From: CAYNRA01 sp046296415
Lineage (GTDB): Bacteria; Bacteroidota; Bacteroidia; Cytophagales; Spirosomataceae
DNA: 64,000 nt
Reading direction: 5' to 3'
Assembly: GCA_046296415.1 (NCBI GenBank)
Contig: JBKBLN010000003.1
Coordinates: 216,587-280,586 of the forward strand
Program-made: the position numbers and the translations under genes
Notes under the pieces: model-generated
What the model saw: the letters and a program-made list of their open reading frames with translations, nothing else
The model's database searches: none
What the model was told of the DNA's origin: nothing
Shown: in pieces, positions 51,988-60,293 of the stretch
Numbering within the stretch: the stretch's first letter is position 1
How the letters are laid out: each line of letters opens with the position of its first letter

Positions 51988-53232
51988 ATGAGCTCCCTTT
52001 ACAGTAAACTGTTCCTGTGTATTTTCTTAAGCCTTGCGGTGTTTTTGGCTGTTTATTCGAAATCCTTCTGGTATCCCCACGCGCAAAAAAGACCTCGACT
52101 TGCTCTTTTACTTGGGTTCTTCCTCCTACGTATACTTCCTTTTATTATCATTTTTATCTTGCTTGACTTCGACGCACGAGGAGATGTATCCATGTTCTAC
52201 GACTCAGTTCAAGGGGCACTTCAAGGAGGTTGGGTCTACCGCGACTTCGATACTGCCTACTCGCCTCTCTTCCCCTACGTCATTTCCTTACCCGTATTGC
52301 TCTGGAACTCTGCCAAGTCCATCACTTTAATGATGATCTTGGTAGAAGGAGTAGTTCTTTACCTAACACTTCGGTGGAGTCAACACCCAGAAGGTCTCTT
52401 TCGTGCCATCCTCTACTTACTTCTTCCCGCTCCTTTTGTTTATTCCGTTTTAGGTGGACAAGAAGACATTTGGATGTGGGGATTTTTGGTCACGGGACTT
52501 CTCCTTTACCAAAAAAACCAACATGCCTTTCTTCAAGGTATGCTCATGGCCATTGGCCTTTTGGTCACCAAAGCCCTATTTGTACTGATCCTACCCGCAA
52601 TTTGGTTGCATCAAAAAAATAAAGTGGCCTGGATGGCCGGTGCTTTAGCCATCGGAATTCCGGCTTTGATTATCTTATATTCTCATATCGGTCTCGAATT
52701 CCTAGAGCCCATTCAACAAGCCAACGACCCTCGCCTTCCCAATATTTGGTCAGTCCTGCACCCAATCACCAATGGATGGGTCCCCCTGGGCCCCAAATGG
52801 ATCAACTGGCTCGGTTTGTCCACTCTAATCGGATTAAGCTTTTGGGTCACCTGGAAACTTCGAAAATCATCGACCAACCATTTCATCCCTACCCTATTTT
52901 TGTCGGTATTCGTATGGCTCATGCTCATCCAGCAAAGCTCTTTGACAAATTATTCTTACAATTACATGGTTTTGATCCCATTCATTTGGCGCAAAACTTT
53001 TACTCCTCGCTTTTGGGTTGTATTTTTAACCCTGAATTTTGCGTTGGTCATGCAACAACCTCTTTGGTGGGGTTTGGATATGATCTACTTTCATAACTGG
53101 AATGACTTAAAACCAACACTCCACGCCCTCGAGTATTTCCTAGAGGTTATCGTTGTCGCAGGACTTATTTGGCTTTTAAGGGAAATTATTCTTCAGTTTT
53201 GGCAAAATGATTATTCCAAATATACAGCATGA
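51988..53232 (+). CDS. Polytopic membrane protein, probable GT-C-type glycosyltransferase
   Basis: A 414-residue protein with about 9-11 hydrophobic helices. A short acidic loop after the second helix (DFDARGDVSMFYD) and the following WVYRDFDTAYSPLFPY fit the catalytic first periplasmic loop of GT-C enzymes (GT87/DUF2029-like), which use polyprenyl-linked sugars outside the membrane. No close family signature could be confirmed. It overlaps the next gene by four bases and leads a six-gene operon ending at 57486. Confidence 0.65.
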   Translation: MSSLYSKLFLCIFLSLAVFLAVYSKSFWYPHAQKRPRLALLLGFFLLRILPFIIIFILLDFDARGDVSMFYDSVQGALQGGWVYRDFDTAYSPLFPYVISLPVLLWNSAKSITLMMILVEGVVLYLTLRWSQHPEGLFRAILYLLLPAPFVYSVLGGQEDIWMWGFLVTGLLLYQKNQHAFLQGMLMAIGLLVTKALFVLILPAIWLHQKNKVAWMAGALAIGIPALIILYSHIGLEFLEPIQQANDPRLPNIWSVLHPITNGWVPLGPKWINWLGLSTLIGLSFWVTWKLRKSSTNHFIPTLFLSVFVWLMLIQQSSLTNYSYNYMVLIPFIWRKTFTPRFWVVFLTLNFALVMQQPLWWGLDMIYFHNWNDLKPTLHALEYFLEVIVVAGLIWLLREIILQFWQNDYSKYTA

Positions 53233-54236
53233 TAACACGCATAGGCATCATTGGATACGGATATTGGGGCATAAATCTCCTCCGAAACTTCATGTCAACC
53301 CCAAACGGCACAGTCACGGTCGTTTGTGATACCCGTGAAGAAAGACGAAACGCCGCCCAAAAAGCGTATCCGACTGTACAGACGCTATCGGAGGTCGATG
53401 AACTCATGAACCGTGATGATGTAGACGCCATAGTTATTGCAACTCCCGTTTTTTTACATTATCCCTTGGCGAAAAAGGCCCTAGAAGCCGGAAAACATGT
53501 ATTGGTTGAAAAACCCCTCACCGCCTCGGTTGCCGAAGCCCAAGAATTAGTGCAATTGGCTCATTCGAACCAACGCATCTTGGCCGTCGATCATACGTTC
53601 CTATTTACTGGGTCCGTCCAAAAAATTAAAAAAATGGTGGACGCCGGCGAACTAGGAAAAATGCAATATTTTGACTCTACCCGCATCAACCTTGGGTTAT
53701 TCCAACCGGATGTCAATGTCATCTGGGATCTCGCCCCACATGATATCTCCATCCTAAATTATCTAGTGGATGAAAAACCGGTTAGTGTCACCTGCGTCGG
53801 ACAATCCCACACGCAAAATAGGCTTGAAAACATCGCCTACTTGAATGTCACCTATGCCTCCGATTTTATCGCCCATTTTTCCTGTTCTTGGGTATCCCCC
53901 GTTAAAATTCGACGGATTCTCATTGGCGGTGATCAAAAAATGTGCTTGTACGATGATGTAGAACCAACCGAAAAAATCAAGGTTTACGATACCGGATTCC
54001 ATGTTAAATCCGAACAAGAAAAACATAACCTCTTGGTGGATTACCGTGTAGGGGATATCTACATCCCCAAAATACCCCAAAAAGAAGCGCTATCGGAAAT
54101 GGCTGCCGACTTCATCCGTGCCATCCAAACCCATTCCAAACCACTCGTCGATGGTCAGGCTGGTCTCGAAGTAGTAAAAATTTTGGAAGCAGCCCAACTA
54201 TCTATCAATCAAGGAGGAAAAGAAATCCTACTCTAA
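53229..54236 (+). CDS. Gfo/Idh/MocA family oxidoreductase (WlbA/WbpB-like)
   Basis: A 335-residue NAD-dependent sugar dehydrogenase. GIIGYGYWGINLLRNF is the dinucleotide-binding loop, VLVEKPLTAS carries the EKP motif with catalytic Lys, and LAPHDISILNYL holds the active-site His/Asp region. With the acetyltransferase and aminotransferase that follow it matches the WbpB-D-E/WlbA-B-C trio that turns UDP-GlcNAcA into UDP-2,3-diacetamido-uronic acid; this enzyme would oxidise C3. The UDP-GlcNAc 6-dehydrogenase and the epimerase are not in the window. Confidence 0.9.
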   Translation: MITRIGIIGYGYWGINLLRNFMSTPNGTVTVVCDTREERRNAAQKAYPTVQTLSEVDELMNRDDVDAIVIATPVFLHYPLAKKALEAGKHVLVEKPLTASVAEAQELVQLAHSNQRILAVDHTFLFTGSVQKIKKMVDAGELGKMQYFDSTRINLGLFQPDVNVIWDLAPHDISILNYLVDEKPVSVTCVGQSHTQNRLENIAYLNVTYASDFIAHFSCSWVSPVKIRRILIGGDQKMCLYDDVEPTEKIKVYDTGFHVKSEQEKHNLLVDYRVGDIYIPKIPQKEALSEMAADFIRAIQTHSKPLVDGQAGLEVVKILEAAQLSINQGGKEILL

Positions 54237-54248
54237 ATCTGGAACCAT

Positions 54249-54737
54249 ATGCCCGTTTTGAATGAAAATGAAGGCTTTCGCTCATTAAACAATGTCACCG
54301 TAGGGGAAGGCGTCAAAATTTTTAACTTTGTGAATGCCTACGGTTGTACCATCGGTGATGGAACCAAAGTAGGTACCTTTGTTGAAATACAAAAAGGCGC
54401 AACCATTGGCAAAAATTGTAAAATCTCAAGCCATTCCTTTATTTGCGAAGGGGTGCATATCGAAGATAATGTGTTTATCGGACACAACGTGACCTTCATT
54501 AACGACAAAATACCCCGTGCAACCAATCCAGATGGTTCAATGCAAACAGATGCCGACTGGAAAATGGAAGAAACCTTCGTTAAAAAAGGCGCCTCCATTG
54601 GTTCCAGTGTGACGATCCTCTGTGGGATCACCATCGGAGAAGGAGCCGTTATCGGTGCCGGATCTGTTGTGACAAAGGATGTGCCTCCACATACAACCGT
54701 CGTCGGGAATCCAGCCCGAATTCTTACAAAAAATTAA
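54249..54737 (+). CDS. Left-handed beta-helix N-acetyltransferase (WbpD/WlbB-like)
   Basis: A 162-residue hexapeptide-repeat acetyltransferase. Repeats such as IGDGTKVGTFVEIQKGATIG and VFIGHNVTFINDKIPRA, then SIGSSVTILCGITIGEGAVIGAGSVVTKDVP, build the beta-helix that binds acetyl-CoA between trimer subunits. The NDKIPRA loop is typical of the WbpD/WlbB/QdtC group, which acetylates a 3-amino sugar nucleotide. Twelve bases separate it from the dehydrogenase and eight from the aminotransferase. Confidence 0.9.
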   Translation: MPVLNENEGFRSLNNVTVGEGVKIFNFVNAYGCTIGDGTKVGTFVEIQKGATIGKNCKISSHSFICEGVHIEDNVFIGHNVTFINDKIPRATNPDGSMQTDADWKMEETFVKKGASIGSSVTILCGITIGEGAVIGAGSVVTKDVPPHTTVVGNPARILTKN

Positions 54738-54745
54738 TACTTGGT

Positions 54746-55846
54746 ATGTCTATTCCCTGTCTCGATTTAAAAAAACAATACGCCTCCATCAAAGAGGAAG
54801 TGCTCCAAAAAACCGAAGAAGTGTTTGACTCCACCGCGTTCTCCGGTGGTAAATACGTTGAAACGTTCGAACAAGAGTTTGCTCAGTTTTGTGAATCCGC
54901 CTTTGCCTTGGGTTGCAATAACGGTACTACGGCCTTACACCTCGCTATGCTTGCGTTGGGTATCGGCCCCGGAGATGAAGTCATTTTACCAGCCAATACC
55001 TTTATCGCCACAGCCTGGGGCCCGTCGTATGTCAATGCCACCCCAGTCTTTGTGGATTGCGACCCGGCCACCTGGCAAATCGACGCCAACCTAGTCGAAC
55101 AAAAAATCACCACGAAAACCAAAGCCATCATTGGGGTGCATCTCTATGGCCAACCTTGCGATGTCGATGCCCTAAAAGACATTGCAGCACGCCACCAACT
55201 TTATTTCATTGAAGATGCAGCCCAAGCACAAGGCGCCCGATACAAAGGGAAACGCATCGGTCAATTTGGTGATATCGCCTGTTTTTCGTTCTATCCCGGA
55301 AAAAACCTTGGAGCCTACGGGGAAGCAGGGGGTCTGACTACCCAAAACGAATCCTACCTGAAGCACATGCAAAGTCTTCGAAATCATGGCATGGTGCAAC
55401 GATATTACCACGATGAGATCGGCTACAACTACCGAATGGATGGTCTTCAAGGCGCTATTCTTTCGATTAAACTGGCCAAATTGGACCAGTGGAATCAACG
55501 TCGGCAAACGATCGCCAAACGGTACCAAACTGAAATAAATAATCCCCTCATTACCTGCCAAACACAACCCGAGTGGGCCGAGTCTGTTTACCACTTGTTT
55601 GTTGTAACCACCGAAAATCGGGATCAGTTGATGAGCTTCTTACAAGCCCATGATATTTTCCCCGGACTGCACTATCCAGTACCGTGTCACCTTCAAAAAG
55701 CATATGCTTACCTTGGGCATCAGGAGGGTGATTTCCCGCATTCCGAATACCTTTCGAAGCATTGTCTTTCTCTACCCATGTTTGCCGAGCTAACCGACGA
55801 CGAAGTCACTCGTGTCATCGAAGTGCTCAATGCCTATTCCAACTAA
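54746..55846 (+). CDS. DegT/DnrJ/EryC1 family sugar aminotransferase (WbpE/WlbC-like)
   Basis: A 366-residue PLP enzyme that aminates a keto-sugar nucleotide. NGTTALHLAMLALGIGPGDEVI lines the cofactor site, EDAAQAQGARYKGKRIG holds the Asp pairing with the PLP ring nitrogen, and SFYPGKNLGAYGEAG carries catalytic K186. The Q-Q pair and YNYRMDGLQGAIL are usual. In this trio it would put the amino group on C3 before acetylation by the WbpD-like enzyme. Confidence 0.93.
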   Translation: MSIPCLDLKKQYASIKEEVLQKTEEVFDSTAFSGGKYVETFEQEFAQFCESAFALGCNNGTTALHLAMLALGIGPGDEVILPANTFIATAWGPSYVNATPVFVDCDPATWQIDANLVEQKITTKTKAIIGVHLYGQPCDVDALKDIAARHQLYFIEDAAQAQGARYKGKRIGQFGDIACFSFYPGKNLGAYGEAGGLTTQNESYLKHMQSLRNHGMVQRYYHDEIGYNYRMDGLQGAILSIKLAKLDQWNQRRQTIAKRYQTEINNPLITCQTQPEWAESVYHLFVVTTENRDQLMSFLQAHDIFPGLHYPVPCHLQKAYAYLGHQEGDFPHSEYLSKHCLSLPMFAELTDDEVTRVIEVLNAYSN

Positions 55847-55858
55847 CTAAACCGGTTC

Positions 55859-56578
55859 ATGAAAGAGCAATCTTGGAGCATTATCATTTTTTGCTTTAAC
55901 GAGGTAGGTACCATTGCCTCCGTGGCGGAGCGTGCCGTAAAAACACTCCAAGAGTCGATGAACGTGCAAACTTTTGAGGTATTGATTGTCGATGATGGTT
56001 CTACTGATGGTTCAAGAGAAATTATTCAGAAGCTACCCCTTCAATTTCCCTCGATTCGTTATGAACTTCATCCTCACAATAAAGGCATTGGACATGCCCT
56101 GAGAACGGGGTACTTTCATGCCCAATATGAAAATGTTTGTGCCGTTCCTGCCGATGGACAATTCGATTTATCCGAACTAATCCCCTTTCGCAATCTAGAA
56201 GAAAATACCTTCGTATCTTTCTTTCGAAAAGAAAATACATCGTACAACTTCTTCCGAAACTCCCTATCTGCTACCAATAAATGGGTCAATAAGCTTCTCA
56301 ATGGTTTTCAGCTCAAAGACGTCAATTGGGTCAAAATATACAAACGTGCCCCATTGTTGACAATGCACCTAGAAATCGAAAGTTCGTTGGTCGAAAGTGA
56401 AATTTGTGCTAAATTCCTGTCCATGGGCTACCAGGCCGTTGAAGTCGAATCCAAATATCTTCAGCGCATCTCCGGCGTCTCTAAAGGATCTTCATGGAAG
56501 ATTGTACGGCAGGCCATTCGCGATACCCTACTGCTTTCTCAAGTGCTGCGACGATTTAGAAAACTTGATTCCCGCTAA
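55859..56578 (+). CDS. Glycosyltransferase family 2 (dolichol-phosphate mannosyltransferase-like)
   Basis: A 239-residue soluble GT2. IIIFCFNEVGTI starts the fold, IVDDGSTDGSREII is the donor motif, and NKGIGHALRTGYFHA with VCAVPADGQFDL (the DxD variant) place it near DPM1/polyprenyl-phosphate glycosyltransferases. No C-terminal membrane helices, so it could be either a polyprenyl-phosphate sugar synthase or a direct glycan-forming enzyme. Part of the 51988-57486 operon. Confidence 0.88.
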   Translation: MKEQSWSIIIFCFNEVGTIASVAERAVKTLQESMNVQTFEVLIVDDGSTDGSREIIQKLPLQFPSIRYELHPHNKGIGHALRTGYFHAQYENVCAVPADGQFDLSELIPFRNLEENTFVSFFRKENTSYNFFRNSLSATNKWVNKLLNGFQLKDVNWVKIYKRAPLLTMHLEIESSLVESEICAKFLSMGYQAVEVESKYLQRISGVSKGSSWKIVRQAIRDTLLLSQVLRRFRKLDSR

Positions 56579-56580
56579 CC

Positions 56581-57486
56581 ATGGCATCCGTTACCGCAAT
56601 CATATTGACGTACAACGAAGAAAAGCACATTGAGCGATGCATTCGGTCTTTGACCTCCTTCTGTGAACGCATCTGTGTGGTGGATTCGTTTTCGACTGAC
56701 CGCACAATCGACATCGCCAAGTCCTTAGGCGCCGAGGTCTTTCAAAACCCTTGGGAACAAAATTATGCCAAGCAATTGAACTGGGGGATTGAACATTGCC
56801 AAATTAAAACGGATTGGACCCTCCGGATCGACGCAGATGAATATTTCACCCCAGAACTGCAGCAAGACCTAATCCAACAATTGCCCTCTGTACCCCCACA
56901 ATATACCGGGATTGAAGTCATTCGAAAAGTCTTTTTCAAAGGGTCGTGGATCCGGTTCGGTGGGTTTTATCCCATCCATTTACTTCGTCTTTGGCGGACC
57001 GGGAAAGGCATCTGCGAACAACGCCTCATGGATGAACATATCATCCTGGAGGAGGGCGAAGTTCTTCGATTATCCTCACACGTCGTAGACGAAAACCTCA
57101 ATCCCATTCACTGGTGGGTTACAAAACACAACAATTATGCACGACGCGAAGCCGCCGATGCCTTAAATACCCGATTTCAGTTAACATTTACCTCCAATAT
57201 TCGAGAAAGTGCCGGAACCAAACAAGCGGTCTGGAAACGGATACTCAAAGATCAAGTGTACAATCGCCTACCACTTGGTCTACGGCCATTGCTCTACTTT
57301 CTTTTCCGTTTTTTTGTCCAACTCGGCTTCCTCGATAAACCCAAGGTTTGGCTTTTTCATGTATTACAAGGATTTTGGTATCGATTGATTGTAGATATCA
57401 ACATCTACGAAGCCATCCAGTCCACTCAAGGGGATCCAGACCAACTACGTCAACTCATCCAAGAGGAATGGGGAATCAAATTCTGA
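56581..57486 (+). CDS. Glycosyltransferase family 2 (WaaE/KdtX-like)
   Basis: A 301-residue GT2 with TAIILTYNEEKHIERCIRSL, VVDSFSTDRTIDIAKSLGA, and LRIDADEYF as the DxD site: the pattern of the WaaE/KdtX subgroup that adds glucose or similar to LPS core. The C-terminal ~70 residues are hydrophobic and may bind the membrane. It starts 2 bases after the preceding stop and is the last gene of the operon. Confidence 0.88.
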   Translation: MASVTAIILTYNEEKHIERCIRSLTSFCERICVVDSFSTDRTIDIAKSLGAEVFQNPWEQNYAKQLNWGIEHCQIKTDWTLRIDADEYFTPELQQDLIQQLPSVPPQYTGIEVIRKVFFKGSWIRFGGFYPIHLLRLWRTGKGICEQRLMDEHIILEEGEVLRLSSHVVDENLNPIHWWVTKHNNYARREAADALNTRFQLTFTSNIRESAGTKQAVWKRILKDQVYNRLPLGLRPLLYFLFRFFVQLGFLDKPKVWLFHVLQGFWYRLIVDINIYEAIQSTQGDPDQLRQLIQEEWGIKF

Positions 57487-57876
57487 GATTGAACTTAGTA
57501 TCCCTTAATTTCAATTTAAAGAAATTAAAATCAGGCCTTCCTTTAAATAATCTATGCAGATATTTAATGATAGTTAGACTATATGTAAAGCTATATTTTA
57601 ATTAGATTATAACTTGGCATTTTGATTCTATATTTTTGACTTACCTTCTCTATAAATGCCAAATATAGAAAATTAAACTAATCTATAATTAATTACTTAA
57701 TGGCCTAATTTAGCAGGATACCTACCTTTTAAAACAAAAAAATAGAAATTAATAATCAAATATTCGATCAAAAAATTATCTTGATCATTCGTTGAATATT
57801 TTTTATCGTTCTTTATTTAGCCTTCTCGAAAATTTAGACAATCTACTATTTAAAAAATTGTTTACTTTAGATTGGT
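57487..57876. other. Non-coding AT-rich stretch of about 390 bp
   Basis: Strongly AT-rich, with no credible frame on either strand. It probably contains the left flank of the degenerate insertion sequence and the end of the polysaccharide transcript. No clear terminal inverted repeat or terminator was found. Confidence 0.6.
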
Positions 57877-58138
57877 ATGAAAAAGCGAGGTTTAGCGAAT
57901 ACCAGATCATGAAGGCGATTAAAATAACGCGTAGGGTCGCTCGTTTGAGGAGATTAGTCGCGAGCTAAGGATGAACCGAGTTACCTACTACAGATGGCAT
58001 AAGAAGTATTCAAGCATGAAGGCGAGTCACTTGAAACGGCTAAAAGAACTCGAGGATGAAAATCGGAAGATAAATCAGATGTATACCGAATTAAGTCTTG
58101 ACCATGTGATGTTGAAGGACGTACTGTCAAAAAAGTGA
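57877..58138 (+). pseudogene. IS3-family transposase OrfA relic (frameshifted)
   Basis: Read with two frame changes, this encodes a typical IS3 OrfA: KARFSEYQIMKAIKI early, then, after a shift near 57935, GRSFEEISRELRMNRVTYYR (helix-turn-helix) and RLKELEDENRKINQMYTE, a leucine-zipper-like coiled coil, ending VMLKDVLSKK and TGA at 58136-58138. The first shift lies right after the ATG at 57877. No single frame yields the full product, so the gene is dead. Confidence 0.85.
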
Positions 58139-58141
58139 TAG

Positions 58142-58510
58142 GCCCTACACGGAAAAAAGAAGTGGCAGGTTTTTTTAGTAAAAACCTATTCCGTGAGCCT
58201 GGATAAAGGCTGTCGATTCGTACAATTATCACGCTCACATTGGGATGATCAGTCCAAGAAAGACAATAGCCCTGCGATGGATAAGCCAAAAAAGTTAGCG
58301 AATGAGCTACCTACCCGCAGATTTGACGTAAAGTATGGAAGAATCCGTCAGCAGGGCTTATCGTGGAACCGCAAGCAAGTACTACGGGTATTTCGTTTGA
58401 TGGGGCTTAGTTTAGACGAAAGCGACAGAAACGACCGTTGAGTTGAGTTAAAACGATATTTAGCGTGCCTGTTGAGTGGAATCAAACATGAAGCATGGAT
58501 TTAATGCGCC
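58142..58510 (+). pseudogene. IS3-family transposase OrfB relic (frameshifted and truncated)
   Basis: Fragments in different frames match the N-terminal third of IS3 OrfB: TRKKEVAGFF, then after a shift SVSLDKGCRFVQLSRSHWDDQSK, LPTRRFDVKYGRIRQQGL, SWNRKQVLRVFRLMGL, and after another shift RKRQKRPL and VPVEWNQT-stop-SMDLM (the place of WSMDFM just before the DDE core). The catalytic DDE region is absent. The element is ended near 58510 by a deletion or rearrangement. Confidence 0.82.
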
Positions 58511-58585
58511 GGGGCAACGTGAGTCGTGGTTGGCATAGGGGCTAACCCCAAAGCCATCCGGGAGAGAGGATTTTGTCACGTTATT

Positions 58586-58907
58586 CTCTGTCTGAATTTA
58601 GGAAAGACTACAAAATAAATCATCCCGAAATGAATATTTCTCCATTCAGATCGGAATGAGTAGAACCTACTTATACAATAGGTTAAAACAGGTGAGTGGT
58701 CAATCCATTGGCGACTTCATTCGAATTGTTCGATTAAATAAAGCGGCCCAGTTGCTTATCGAAGACAAACTGCCGATCATTGAGGTCATGTACACGGTGG
58801 GTATTCAAACCCAATCCTACTTTTCCAAAGCATTTAAATTGGAATTCGGCAAATCCCCACTCCAATATAGTAAAGAAACCACTCCACCCTTTTCAAATCC
58901 TCATTGA
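58586..58907 (+). pseudogene. AraC-type DNA-binding domain fragment, 5' truncated
   Basis: An open segment (58602-58907) encodes the second half of an AraC/XylS helix-turn-helix: IGMSRTYLYNRLKQVSGQSIGDFIR, RLNKAAQLLI, then VMYTVGIQTQSYFSKAFKLEFGKSP and a proper stop. No sensing domain precedes it; the sequence just upstream has a stop (58599) and merges with the IS relic. The form resembles the C-terminus of a hybrid two-component regulator. A short protein from ATG 58656 is possible but would lack the first helix-turn-helix. Confidence 0.75.
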
Positions 58908-58930
58908 AGACATCTTTTTGCCCTCCACCT

Positions 58931-58947
58931 CAGTCAATTGTTGACTG
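58931..58947. promoter_or_regulatory. Short perfect inverted repeat (CAGTCAA-TTG-TTGACTG)
   Basis: Seven-base arms with a 3-base centre between the AraC fragment and the MFS gene. No T run follows, so an operator or a weak stem are both possible. Confidence 0.3.
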
Positions 58948-59069
58948 GATAACCTTCATACCTATTGCAAACGTTGATTTAGGAAGAGGAGTGGATTCGA
59001 ATTGGTTGGCACTCAACAACCAAAAAGATTGTTCTATTCCTATACTTTTTGGATTTTGTTCAATTGCTC

Positions 59070-60284
59070 ATGATGGTCTCGTCCAACATACGCCTGGGTT
59101 TACGTGAAAATGCTCTCCAGTTTGCATTACTCGTTCTTGTCAATGCCTTTGTTGGTGGCATGATTGGCATGGAGCGAACCATTTTCCCAAACTTTGCAGA
59201 AACGGTTTTTCATATCAGCTCCAAAACAGCAATACTTTCCTTCATCTCTGCCTTTGGCTTTTCTAAAGCATTGGCCAATTACCTCTCCGGGAGATGGGCC
59301 AATGCGTTGGGTCGTCGAAACATCCTACTCATCGGTTGGTTGATTGCGATTCCAATTCCTTTTATCTTAATCTATGCCCCTACATGGAATTGGGTTATAA
59401 TGGCCAATGTTCTTCTTGGATTTAGTCAAGGTCTCACTTGGAGCAGTACTGTTGTGATTAAAATTGATCTGGTTGGAGATAAAAACAGAGGATTAGCCAT
59501 GGGGCTAAACGAATTTGCTGGCTACCTTTCCGTGGGATTAGTGGCATTTCTAACTTCCTGGGTAGTTGATCAATATGGAATTACCCCCTATCCTTTTTAC
59601 TTGGGAATTTTTCTATCCTTTGCTGGTTTCATAACCACCCTAGTTTGGATCAAGGATACGCACTCTTTCGTTCAAATAGATCAAAACCAAAGCCAGGTTC
59701 CTTTTTTACCTCATATTTTTTGGGATACCAGCTTGCGTAACAAAACATTGAGTTCAGTAACACAAGCTGGGCTGATCAATAACTTAAATGATGGCATGAT
59801 TTGGGGCCTTTTGCCCATTTTCCTAAGTTCCTTGGCTTTTGACACCCAAGAGATTGGAAGTTTAGCCGCCATTTATCCCTCCATTTGGGGCATCGGTCAA
59901 CTTGTCACGGGCCGAATGGCAGACATCTACTCGAAGAAAGCCATGCTTTTTTGGGGAATGCTCCTTCAAGGCCTAGCGATCATGTTAATTCCCTTCCTTT
60001 CCACTTATTCCACCTTAGCCATTTTATCAGCTTCTCTCGGCATAGGGACAGCCTTGGTTTACCCTACTTTCTTATCGACCATCGCAAGCGCTACGCGTCC
60101 TATTCAGCGAGCAGAAAGCTTAGGAACATTTCGGTTATGGCGCGACTTGGGGTATGCTATAGGAGCAATCCTATCTGGAATGGCGGCTGACCAATTTGGA
60201 ATTGGGGCGGCCATTCAGGTAATTGGAGCCCTTACAATCGGGTCTGCAGTCCTTATTCATTTTCGCATGCCCAAAGGGATTTAA
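59070..60284 (+). CDS. Major facilitator superfamily transporter
   Basis: A 404-residue inner-membrane protein with about 12 helices in two halves. The loop after the second helix reads YLSGRWANALGRRNILLIG, the standard MFS G-x-x-x-D/N-R-x-G-R-R signature, with a matching VTGRMADIYSKKAML in the second half. The first helix ends with VNAFVGGMIGMERTIFPNFAE. Substrate unknown; drug or metabolite export is plausible. ATG 59070 is used instead of an upstream TTG. The AraC fragment in front may once have controlled it. Confidence 0.88.
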   Translation: MMVSSNIRLGLRENALQFALLVLVNAFVGGMIGMERTIFPNFAETVFHISSKTAILSFISAFGFSKALANYLSGRWANALGRRNILLIGWLIAIPIPFILIYAPTWNWVIMANVLLGFSQGLTWSSTVVIKIDLVGDKNRGLAMGLNEFAGYLSVGLVAFLTSWVVDQYGITPYPFYLGIFLSFAGFITTLVWIKDTHSFVQIDQNQSQVPFLPHIFWDTSLRNKTLSSVTQAGLINNLNDGMIWGLLPIFLSSLAFDTQEIGSLAAIYPSIWGIGQLVTGRMADIYSKKAMLFWGMLLQGLAIMLIPFLSTYSTLAILSASLGIGTALVYPTFLSTIASATRPIQRAESLGTFRLWRDLGYAIGAILSGMAADQFGIGAAIQVIGALTIGSAVLIHFRMPKGI

Positions 60285-60293
60285 AAAAAACAT

